Assembly (NCBI GenBank): GCA_030737875.1
Contig: CM060909.1
Coordinates: 392,407,565 to 392,471,564 of the forward strand
Origin: Allium sativum
Lineage: Eukaryota > Streptophyta > Magnoliopsida > Asparagales > Amaryllidaceae
Direction: 5' to 3'
Length of the DNA: 64,000 bases
Notes under the pieces: model-generated
Seen by the model: only the letters and a program-made list of their open reading frames with translations
Told to the model about the DNA's origin: nothing
Databases searched by the model: none
Shown here: positions 36,221 through 46,259 of the stretch, piece after piece
Layout of the letters: the number at the start of each line of letters is the position of its first letter
How positions within the stretch are numbered: the first letter of the stretch is position 1
Position numbers and translations under genes: made by a program

Positions 36221-38634
36221 ATGGCCAGTCTATCATTGTGTATGCGTTTGTTGAAGACGTAGATGACAAAACATGTGACCATGATGTGCTTGACCCAAGC
36301 AGTGAAGAATGGGACCGTTGGTGATTTTGTTAGCTAATAAAAATGTTAAGTTAATCAATCAACTTATTTGTTACCTTAATATTTTTTGTCTTAGTTTCCC
36401 TGTTACAGCAAACATGCGTATGAAAAAAGTCTAGTTCCCTCCTTTCAGGATTTACGTTATTTCAATACTGCTTTTTCTCTTGTAGGTTTAACTAGTTTAG
36501 CTTCAGCTTTTATACTATGAACACGGCATTATATGCTTATTAAGTTGGCAAAAATCAATAGCCTCTTAAGTAATAACCAGTTCTTCATTTATAGCGCCTT
36601 TGTATCGTTAAACAAGCATCTTATATTATTAGCGTTTGCTCTAGTGTTCATATTAGCATAGAAAGTTTGAATGCTTCATCCCAGGTGTGAGCCAATATGT
36701 TTGCTTTTTGTTTCAGATTGCAGGCATGTGCGTGTAAAGCCTTCATATCAATTTTGGTTATCATAAAAGCGGTAAGCTACTTTTTTATTATTGCCATCTT
36801 TATCCATTTCAATTTGCAAATGTGTGTTGCCCTTTCTCAACTTTTGAATCAAGTTTGTTTTTCTTCTTCTATTCCAGGCTTTCAATTTAACCTTCACATA
36901 TTTTTATTTAAATTGATACTAATTTTTCTTATACCTGTCAACAACACATAGAAAGGATTAATAATTAGTTGTGAGTACAGGGCGTTGTTATTTTCTCTTA
37001 AATTGTCATGCAGTTTCCTGATATTTATGTTATTCTTGTTCTATTGTTTTAGATACAATTTGATTTGTTTCAGCTTGCATATGAACTTGAACATAGGGAT
37101 ACCACCAACGATAGTGGATAGGCTCTTTTTGACCAAAATACTTGTGGAAACCCTCTCATAGTTTTGAAAATTGGAATCAATGTTAAAAATTGATTTGTTA
37201 CAGCCAATTTACCATCTTAATTTCCGACGCAACACAACACAACACAAAAATTGGATTTGTTACAGCCAATTTACCATCGTAATTTCGAATGCAGCGCAAC
37301 ACAGTATTTTTTCCACTACCAACCTAATTTCAAATGCTTTAATTTCCAGAGTGCTCCTCTGTGGGCTTTGGAGTCTCCTATTGTATCTTGCTCACCTACC
37401 TGATGTTACATACAGGTATATTTATATTGGTCTTACAATTTTCTGCACTATAAGTGTTTCACGTGCAAGTTTGGGTGTTCTTATGCTGAATTATGTTGTG
37501 TTTGCAGATAACTTCTTGCTGATGTTGTTCAGAAAGATGACATGAAGGAGCTTTGCAGGATTTTGTTGTTAGTGTCAATAGAAGCTGCATTTCACTCTCT
37601 GGTTATAGTGAATGCAGTATTTTTTGAGTGCTGCCTAATACCTCTTTTGTTAATACACTTAATTCCATTGTCTTAAACATTCTTCCTATGTGGCATAAAT
37701 TTAACTATTTCCTGTAGTATTTTTCTTCTATTTTTTTGCAATTTTGTTCAGTCTTTCCATGTTTATCAAGCAAAACGTAACTATCATGCGACATTATTTG
37801 CAATTGGTATGATGCTGTTTATAAACTGAAGTTCTAGATTGTTGGTTTAGGTTCTGTATAATATTTATATAGCTAAGGTTAAGGATGGAAAGTGAAATGT
37901 TTATGCTAGTTGACTGAATATTTGCAGAGGTGAAAAAGGGGCACGGCCTTGCCTCAGCTAAGAATTTAAATAATGAAATTGAAAGAGACGCAGAAGTACA
38001 AAAGTCATTAAAGGTTATATGGATTACAAGAGTTGTTGAGTTAGCCCTAGAGAGTCAAAAGTCATTAAAGCACACCACTCGATTTTATTTAAATCTGCCA
38101 TTTTTCTGTTATATTTGGCTTTTGTGTGTCTACATTCTTACATCATGTATGTTTTTATGTGAATCTTTTGTATTTTTTTTTTAGTGTTATATACCTTCTA
38201 TGTGCCTTTTTAATATTTTATTTTATGTAAGAAGTAAATAATGTATCTTATTTTATTGTAATGGCTATGTTGTACATCGTTCAATTATAAATAACACTCC
38301 TAAAATTTGGATTATATCATGAATTTTTTTACAAAGATAGAACGACATGGAATCAAACAACAAAAACAAAAAGATGAAACCAAGAGCAAAAAGCAGCTGA
38401 ATCAGTAAGCATTTTACTGGTGTGAACACAGTTTGTGTCTCAAGTTATTGTCAATGCAGATTTGTTAGAATAAGTAATGATGTTAATAGTCGTTATTTCT
38501 ATCGTTTTCGTACGGTTGTGGGGTTTAAAAAGCAGATTGAGGAAGGTCTCCCTTGTAGAAGTTTTGGATACGCTTTACAATTGCAAAATGAAACTGGATT
38601 CATTATTGGTGAGATGTTCGACCTAGCCTAGGGA
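36190..38634 (+). pseudogene. Exon-like fragments of unrecognised gene(s)
   Basis: Several plus-strand stretches read like coding DNA but do not join into one frame. They are YGQSIIVYAFVEDVDDKT to SSEEWDRW (about 36218-36324), LQACACKAFISILVIIKA (near 36718-36772, before a gtaagc donor), DVVQKDDMKELCRILLLV (about 37518-37571), GHGLASAKNLNNEIERDA (about 37940-37993) and a 3' piece with RYFYRFRTVVGFKKQIEEG and GYALQLQNETGFIIGEMF ending at a stop near 38631. They may be exons of one decayed gene. I do not recognise it. Confidence 0.35.
37185..37315 (+). repeat. Tandem duplication of about 61 bp
   Basis: tttgttacagccaatttacc occurs twice about 61 bp apart, followed each time by similar sequence. 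Confidence 0.8.
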
Positions 38635-39805
38635 CCTTTACAATTTGATGCATAGCAAGAAGGGGTACTATTTTATCTTAGTATTGGTGCACTTTTTAAA
38701 TCTGTTTCTTATATTTACAAGTTTATGTTCATGTAGCTGAATCATTACTTTGTTAAGAACAAAAAAGAATTTTTTTTACCAAATAATGCATTTCATAAAA
38801 ATAAACATCACAAGTAGCAGTGTGTAACATTAGACGGTACATAACGTGAATGTAGCACAACACTCGATATAAAAATGGAACCCAACATTAACGCGCATAC
38901 TTAATACATAACATTTAAAACACAATAAGCTAATATTATGCTTCAACCTCTTCTTGCAACTCTAGTTGCAACGCTGAATTAGTCGTTGAACCACTTTCAA
39001 GCGATGATCGATGCCACATGCATGAAAAATATTTGCAAATTGAAAGAGAATCAAAATAATGTTTGCATATGTCAGAATTCTAACTTTGGTAGGGTTATTT
39101 GGATTCAACACGCGATCGTTGTTATCAAGTTGGTCTTGGTTTTTCATTTTCTTCTTGATGTTATTTTGTTTTTGAATTTGGTAGAGAGAGTGAAAATGGA
39201 GGGTGCAAGGTAAAATATAGAAGTGGAAGTGAGGTAGGGAGGTGATGGGAAAGAAAAGCTTGGGTAAGTGAAAGGAAGGATAAGACATACCCGAGCTTTT
39301 ATAATTTCAGTAAGTCTCTTTAATGTTACTCATTGGGGAAGTTTCGCTTGTTAATATGACTAGATCAAGTTTTGGAAGATTCTACCCTGGCCATTCGGGG
39401 TGCTCTCATGCTTCATTGTATGCACCAGTATCAGCTGTGCAATTGTAATAAAGAAGACGTGTCTTTTTTTTTTTCAAAGTCATATAAGGTGGGTACCGGA
39501 GCTTGATCTTGAGTTTATTTCTGCAATCGTTTATTTATATAATGTCCTTAATTCCTTATATGTCAAATTATCCTTTTCACACCTTATTTGATAACTGTTT
39601 GGAATTCATGGATTATAATAAACATCATCTTTATCAATATGATTTTTTTTTTTCTCATTTTGGGTGACGAATATTATCCAAGCAATCAATAAGTCAAGCT
39701 TTTAACATTTTTATTGTTTTGCTCTCTAAAATGGGTGTTTTATTTTCAACTCTTTTCATACTAGCGAAGAGGGTTCTATTTTCATATTGTAATTCTAGCT
39801 TCCAT
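38635..39805. other. Intergenic region with weak minus-strand coding hints
   Basis: On the minus strand a C-terminus-like SSLESGSTTNSALQLELQ with a stop near 38936 lies downstream, in another frame, of MKNQDQLDNNDRVLNPNNP (near 39150). The pieces may come from a decayed gene of unknown family. I cannot support a model. Confidence 0.25.
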
Positions 39806-39813
39806 TATATATA
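39806..39813 (+). promoter_or_regulatory. Possible TATA box
   Basis: tatatata lies about 100 bp upstream of the ATG at 39913, with an A/C-rich leader between. Confidence 0.35.
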
Positions 39814-39912
39814 TACCCAATAATAAACTCAACTCACTACAAAATTTCATCATCATAGATATATAAAAACCTGAACCACAAACTTAGTTCCACATCATTC
39901 AACTCAAGATCA

Positions 39913-40531
39913 ATGTCTAATAGAAGGATGGTAATTTTCCCTTCTATTTAAAAAAAAAAAAAAAAAATCTCACACATTAAACCGACCAAAGATCAAGACA
40001 AACTCACATATGTCAGTTAAAATACATTAGGGCATTTTGTACTTCATATATTTTAGGTGTTTGTTACATGGTTGTCGGTTTTTGGATTCAAACTGATGAT
40101 CTTTGATCTCACGGTCCATAAACAGGTGAAGGCAAACTGTAAGGACGGTCAATTTCATAAGGAATTGAAAATTGATGTCAAACTAAAATGATGAAGCATA
40201 AGATGTTATTAAAAAAGGAGCCGAGGGTATAAATAAATATATTTTGAAATATATATTGGATGTGTGGTTTTGATAATGCTTATGAATCTTTAATTAGACG
40301 TATCTACTAAATAAACTAAAAGTCACTGTATTTTCAAAGATGACAAGTTGTAGTTCATATTTATATCTTTAAACCTTTTGTTTTCTATTTTTTTTGTTAT
40401 GCATACAAACATTTGAGGGTCCCTTAAATATGATGGCTTAATTTTGTTTTTAAATGCAGGTTATTGATGTATGGTGGTTCATTGTTCAGATTGAAGATGT
40501 TGAAGAAATGCACAGTTGCGATGTTAGTTAG
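39913..40531 (+). CDS. Possible two-exon micro-gene, 29 aa
   Basis: ATG at 39913 opens MSNRRM (39913-39930), followed by a gtaatt donor. An intron of 529 bp ends in aatgcag at 40459, and exon 2 (40460-40531) reads VIDVWWFIVQIEDVEEM to HSCDVS and a TAG. The two exons join in frame. A TATA-like box precedes the start. It could be a real small peptide or the first and last exons of a decayed gene. Confidence 0.3.
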
Positions 40532-40969
40532 AATGCTGAAAATTTTGTAGTACATTTTGGCACTTGGCAGTGATGATCATAGAAACTTATTTCTGGTACT
40601 ATAGGAAAGTTGTCTAAATTATGTAGAATACATAAAGTAGGTTAGTTAAATTTTTGTTCTCAATATAGTAAAATGAAAGTTGGTGAATAAACTGGCAGAT
40701 CATAGTTTCCCATGTACATTTGCAATTGCTTTCGTACTGTGATGACCAGTTTAGCCAACTTTGAATGTTTAAAAAATTATGAACCCATTGCGGGTACGTT
40801 TGATTTTGAACAGGAAAGGTTATTTTGAAGGGGTATTTGAAGGGGAATTGTTGCGAACATGAAATGCGTTATTTTTACGAAAGAGGCAAATTGAAAGGGG
40901 CAAATTTATCATTTTATTGTTTGTTTTTATGTTTGTGTTTTTATGTGTATATTGTCGAACATGATAGTA

Positions 40970-41030
40970 GAATACAAATTACAGAATACATAATTGCAGA
41001 ATACATAATTGTAGAATACTATTTGCAGAA
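40970..41030 (+). repeat. 15-bp tandem repeat
   Basis: Units of cagaatacataattg occur three to four times with small changes. Confidence 0.75.
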
Positions 41031-41132
41031 TTTAAAATTTCACAATTCAAATAACATTACAACATAAAATACTACCATTACTGATAAAATACTAGTTCAT
41101 AAAATAAAAAGCAACAAAAGACACATAAAAAC

Positions 41133-41336
41133 CTACAGCTGTCCAGTCCTCAGTTTATGAACATAATAAAAAATACAACGCCTTAGCTGTGTGGGATTGT
41201 CAAACAGTAAATACAAAGGGTTGTGACCCCTTCTAATGTCTAATGCTGATAGAATAACCGCAAGCTCCCATTTCAGATAACCATCTTCATCTTGACGTAC
41301 CGCCAAGCACAAAGCAATCAGCTCTTCTTGATCCAT
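41133..41336 (-). CDS. Small ORF, 67 aa, unknown
   Basis: The minus-strand ATG at 41336 gives MDQEELIALCLAVRQDEDG, then KWELAVILSALDIRRG and LRRCIFYYVHKLR, ending at 41133. The balanced, amphipathic composition looks coding rather than random. Upstream lie tatattcactccat repeats. gtaggttt at the end could be a donor, so this may be a first exon. The family is not recognised. Confidence 0.4.
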   Translation of the reverse strand: MDQEELIALCLAVRQDEDGYLKWELAVILSALDIRRGHNPLYLLFDNPTQLRRCIFYYVHKLRTGQL

Positions 41337-41462
41337 GAAAGGAGGATGACTGGAGAGGAATGAAGTGAATATATAGTAATGGAGTGAATATATACGAATG
41401 GAGTGAAGTAGTAGAGTGAATGTATATAGCTGAATGGAAATGAATCGGTATTTCCAAAAAAT

Positions 41463-41590
41463 TTGTGGCGTCTGACGCGTCTGATGCAAAAGCCACATGT
41501 TCAACCGTTTGTCCCGAATGAGCAAAAACGTAGATCCCACTGTTGACGCGTTCGACGCGTCAGAAGCAGATGCGAACTTTGACTGTTCAG
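41463..41590. repeat. Paired gacgcgtc motifs
   Basis: tgacgcgtctgatgc (about 41473) and gttcgacgcgtcagaagc (about 41550) form an imperfect inverted/direct pair in an otherwise AT-rich region. Confidence 0.45.
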
Positions 41591-42406
41591 TTGGAAAATC
41601 AAACGCCTATATGTGCATTGAAGTAAAAAATATGTGTAAAAGTAAAAAAGGAAAAAAAACTAGCGCAGAGCAAAGAAAAAATAATGAGTGATTTGGTGGT
41701 TCTCAAATTTTTGATGATAATGTTAAATAGAGCAGTTGATGTGATTAAAGACAGGAAATGCCACATATGTATTGTGGAAATGGTGAAGTTTCCAAATTTA
41801 GTAGCGTTGCTTATGGTAGCAGCGTAGTCTGTAAACATGAGGAGAGGTAGTAAAGATTCTCCATTTTGCTACCTCACAAGTTTCACTGTTATAAAATATC
41901 TTTGTACGTCCACATACCATAATGTACGTGTTAACTGTGTGTTTAGTGTCATTGATGCTCAAACCTAATACTTTTCTATTCTTTTTTCCTCCTAAATTGC
42001 TTGTTTATAAGCTTCACTGTTGGAAAGGGGTAATTTGTTGAATGCTTGCGAGGTTTGTAAGAATTACAAAAACTAAAATGATACAATTAACATGTTATAA
42101 ATATAGGATCGTTAATGAATACCCAAAAAATCTAAAATTCGTAACACACACATGAAACCCGACTTCATTGCTAGTTTACATTTGATAAGGATCACGCACA
42201 CACATGAAATCATAAAATGCTGCAAAGTAAAAAATTGTAGGCCAACAAATACATCCTTCGTTTAGTAATGCTAAAACCCATAAAATACTACAATGAAATA
42301 GTATTATGAGCTGAAATACAAGTCCACCTAATTTAAAATTTCTATTGAAATCGAATAGTTGTATTGCAAATTGTTTTATGCTTCTTTTCCAATTTAACTA
42401 AGCTTT

Positions 42407-43140
42407 TTGTCATCCACTTCAGCTCCAGAAACCAAATATGTTACCACTTTAATCATCACATCAATCTCCATCGTCATCTCATTGCTTCACCACGAACAAT
42501 CTCCTCAAGACCCTCATATATCAGTCAATTTTAACTTTGGCAATCACACCATCACCACATACATCCCCGTCGTATTCTTCCACACAACAATTGGAGACCA
42601 CTGTTCTACCGGCTTATGTTTAAATAAGGACTAAAAGTTCTCTTTTCAACGAGTTGAGAGTTATGATGCTTTAACGGATTACATGGACCCATGGTTACAT
42701 ATGAACATGCTACCAACAACATAGAATGTTGTCGGGGAATTTGCAGTTTGAGGCAACTGTGAGGATTGCCGTACTTCAGACTTCAAGGATCTATGGAATA
42801 GATTCTTTCAGACAATAGTTCAACCCACCAGGTACAAACAAGTTATCGAACTTTCAGGATTAAGTGAAGACTTGAAACAATGTAATCCAATTCAAAGTTT
42901 GTACGACATTTATTCGACCAAGAACGCTCTAGAACTAATTTCTGATGATGCAATTTATAGAAAAAAATGAAGAGGAAGAAGAAATTGCATTGCAACGGTT
43001 TATAAGCGTTGCACATTAGAAATTGCGACACTTTATTGATGTGGCAACGACAGCATTGCAGAACCGTGAGGAAGAAGATGAATCAAGAAAAAGTTATTTG
43101 GAACAGATTCTGGCATGGCTATTTAAAGACTGCGAGAGGA
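42407..43140 (+). pseudogene. Decayed intron-less pseudogene of unknown family
   Basis: From an ATG at 42407 one frame continues for about 560 bp through four stops: SSTSAPETKYVTTLI, then KFSFQRVESYDALTDYMDP, CEDCRTSDFKDLWNRFFQ, RYKQVIELSGLSEDLKQ and SLYDIYSTKNALELISDD. After a one-base shift near 42965 it goes on with EEEEEIALQRFISVAH, a stop, and HFIDVATTALQNREEEDES, then YLEQILAWLFKDCERR. The constant frame across stops and the codon-like composition argue for a former gene of at least 240 codons. No introns suggests a retrocopy. I do not recognise the family. Confidence 0.6.
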
Positions 43141-43349
43141 GATGCCCCTTCATGAACCGTCGCGGCTGTTTGGACCGGTCATATCATTTCAATTTTAAAT
43201 GTCCATGCTTTCATTTTCAACGGTCAGAAAGTGTTGCAAATTGAAAACGTCGCGCACTTTCGTTTCCAATGGTTAGAAAACGCTGTAAAAAATTCTGCCT
43301 TAATTTAATTTCAATTTTCGGATCTAATTTCATAATGGGTTGAAATCTG

Positions 43350-43676
43350 GCCCATCACCGTTGATCCTGGATCCAAAAACATTTAATGAATCCGAAATCC
43401 GTACTTGGCTCGGCCCGGTCCAGTTCGGTCGGACCAACGGCGACAACGACACGCATGTGTGGTGCATGACACATGACTTCCCTCCTCACAACAAAGCACA
43501 CATTTGAGAGTCTTAAAGCCTCAACACCCTTGTAAGAAGTCCATTCATATACTTGGATAATTTCCAAGACATCCACAATGTGGGACTAATCAACTCACCT
43601 TCCTTTTATTTCTTCCCTCTTCAAAAACAAACCCCAAATCCAAATATATTTTGAAATTGTACAACAATCTCCCCCT
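43350..43676 (-). mobile_element. Copia-like LTR fragment with polypurine tract
   Basis: On the minus strand gaatagggggagat is followed by tgttgtacaatttc, the standard join of polypurine tract and LTR start. Inside the LTR is gattagtcccacattgtgg, a motif common in plant copia LTRs. The left end is not defined. Confidence 0.6.
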
Positions 43677-43837
43677 ATTCAAAATAAGAAAAATAAATAA
43701 AGTGGATGGCTGAATCACTTGAGTGACTTCCTACATACCCAACTGGGATCAAGCCAATGTAGCTCTAAGATTAAGTTTTGAATCATCGTGGAAACAAGAT
43801 ATCTTTTGGATTTGAACCTTTACTTAGTGTAAACTAT

Positions 43838-44700
43838 CACTACAACAAATATTGCTTATTACAACATTGAATAAATGTTGTCAATGTATTTTAACAACAT
43901 TTATCATAATGTTGTTATATCCACAGTTATGAAAGATAGGGTCTTTTTTACAACGTTTACCTAAACGTTGTATAAAACATTGTAGAAATGTTAGTTATAA
44001 CAAAATATAAACATGGTAAAACAAAAAACAAAAAACAAAAAACAAAAAATTATATACCACGTTGTTTGAATGTTGTGAGATAGTCAATTACAACATATTT
44101 TAAATATTATGACATGTTTTTTCCCGATGGTACTTACATGTTGTATATTTGTATTTTCAATGATTTTCATTCATTGTAATATACTTTCAACAACATTATT
44201 AACGTATTGTAGAATCATCGTTTACGTCATTTAGTAGTAGTTGTGTATTAATTTTTTTTAACTATTTTCAAACGTAATATTTTAATCTTTAATCATATTT
44301 AATTAACGTTGTAAATATAATTTAGACAACATTATATAAACATTAATCAGACTTCATGCACGTCAGTTTTCGAACATTGCAAAACAAAGTTTTACAACTG
44401 TATTTAACAATTATATTTTTTATAACCATCTCGATTGCAAACCGTAGTAAATAGATTATTTACAACATTGTTTTAACACAAATAAAAATACAATTAGATC
44501 GTACAATAAACGTTGTGCTTTCATACATTACAACTATTGACAAGGCTGTGCATACTTATACAAATATCATACCTATTTTTTTATGTTATATCTTAAAGTT
44601 TCGGTAACACCTATACATCACAACAATATGTTTATTATAATCACAAAATGTTATTAAATATCCAACCATAAATATTCACAAACATTATATACCTGACAAA
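43838..44700 (+). mobile_element. CACTA transposon terminus with subterminal repeats
   Basis: cactacaacaaatattgc at 43838 matches the CACTA terminal motif. The next 800 bp repeat acaacgtt / aacattgt type units in both orientations, including an almost perfect 24-bp hairpin tacaacgttta..taaacgttgta (43949-43972). The other end and any transposase were not found. Confidence 0.6.
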
Positions 44701-44813
44701 ATATTGGAACAACTAATGATTTACTAATACAAGAATCTATCGCATAAGTTATCAGAAAACATTGTATGGTGTCAACAACAGGAATTTATAGATAAATTGG
44801 AACAAATATGATA

Positions 44814-44881
44814 CTATTTGAACTGAAAATATAATGATAGCAGCAACCCTCTTCCTGAAAGCACCTTTATTCCCATATTAT
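44814..44881 (-). CDS. Possible terminal coding exon
   Basis: The minus strand shows an acceptor (atgttgcag) at 44882, then an open phase reading NMGIKVLSGRGLLLSLYFQF and a stop. It could be the last exon of a minus-strand gene, but I could not connect it to other exons. Confidence 0.25.
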
Positions 44882-45020
44882 CTGCAACATAAGATTATTA
44901 TCAACCATTTATTAGTTTAATGTAGTGACAGAATAAAAAAAAGTGTATAGATGTTGTGACAATAATAATAAAAAAGGTGTACATATATGCCTTGTATAGC
45001 AAAACTGTACAATTAGAGAT

Positions 45021-45053
45021 ACAAGTGCGAACATGTGCTTCGCATACGGGTTG
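45021..45053 (-). mobile_element. Helitron-like 3' end
   Basis: Read on the minus strand: cccgtatgcgaagcacatg, a short hairpin, then ttcgcacttgt, one base from the CTAGT end. It resembles the motif at 29111-29140. The element body would lie to the right of 45053. The 5' TC end was not found. Confidence 0.45.
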
Positions 45054-45614
45054 GTAAATAGTAGAATATCAAAATGACATTAGCATATGCCAAACCTAAT
45101 TTAAACCATTGATGCATCAAAAAATAAACAGCAGCAACGTAGCATTCCAGGGAATTACCACATCAGACTTGTAAAATAAGTACATGTTATTTGCATTTTG
45201 TTGGCCCACAATGACCTTATTATGGCATATTGATTTCAATACATACAATAAAAATGCAAGCCTGCTCTTAGATATCACACATCAGTAAAATTAAAGTAAC
45301 AATGATGTACAAAGTATTAGTTGTATACCCTCCATTTGTACCTATTTCTGAATAAATGAACATTGCATCATTAACTTGAAACTATAGTATATGAACATAT
45401 TTGCAGATGCATAGTTGAAAAATATAGTAAAATAGATGTAGGCCTTTGAAAATACTACACAAAGAATACCAATCCTGAGGTAGATGGTGGTATAACATAT
45501 TTAAATACCTATTTTTTGCGAAACTATTAATGTGATATTACATACATAAATTTTGTTGTGGAGGTGTTAGACCTTATTCTATTTATGTCTTTATCAAATA
45601 ATTATAATTCATAG

Positions 45615-45822
45615 GCACACCCATCTCAAATTCCAAAATGACGTGAAGCAACGGAAGAAGGCAACAACGCTGACCTTGGATACTTGAAGAAGATTGTAGA
45701 TGCAGGAGTAAAATACCTGATATAGCAAATGCTCTTTGATGCCAACCTTTTTGTTAAATTTGTTAAAGACTGCCATCACATTGGAATAAAATGGCCAATG
45801 GTTATAGGAACTTCAAATTCTT
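45615..45822 (+). pseudogene. Methylenetetrahydrofolate reductase fragment
   Basis: One plus-strand frame reads AHPSQIPK, stop, REATEEGNNADLGYLKKIV, DAGVKYLI, stop, QMLFDANLFVKFVKDCHHIG, then IKWPMVIGTSNS. This follows the conserved MTHFR region around EAHP, YLK.KVDAGAD, TQ.FYD, FVNDCR.IGI and CPIVPGI. Two stops and missing flanks show a dead fragment. MTHFR makes 5-methyltetrahydrofolate in the cytosol; this piece cannot. It lies about 560 bp inside a Helitron-like 3' end and antisense to it, so capture by a Helitron is plausible. Confidence 0.65.
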
Positions 45823-46180
45823 GAAGAATTATTTATATTGCCTATAGGCTGCATATGGAGCGATAGTTTAGACTAAACAGGCAGTTATAAATAAAGTTAA
45901 ATATAATGCTACGAAACGATATGACTTTTTAAACAAAGGCCAGTGTGAACATGGAATAATTTGTTCCAACTCACTAAGCTTGTTAAAAGTATGGGTTGCA
46001 GCAGCTATGATGAACAAAAATTACATTTGAAAAAGGCATAGTTTTATATTTTTATAAAATAATTCTGTGCACGTCATCATACCTACTTGCAGGAAAATCC
46101 AATCAGTCGAAATAAAGAAGAAGAAAAACGTGTTAGTAACCATCAAATGTGGAAATTGTTGGCACTTACGTGGTTTCAGG

Positions 46181-46257
46181 TTAGCTAAACCATTGCAGTT
46201 TTGAAGTAAATGCTAGTGATAATCCAGCAACCAATACATTAGATGATTGGATGCCAA
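46181..46257 (-). other. Exon-like segment
   Basis: After an acceptor ctttgcag (minus strand) the phase reads GIQSSNVLVAGLSLAFTSKL then QWFS and a stop, with a strong donor gtaagtg further on. It looks like a hydrophobic exon, possibly another gene fragment in the same Helitron-like region. Not recognised. Confidence 0.25.
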
Positions 46258-46259
46258 CT

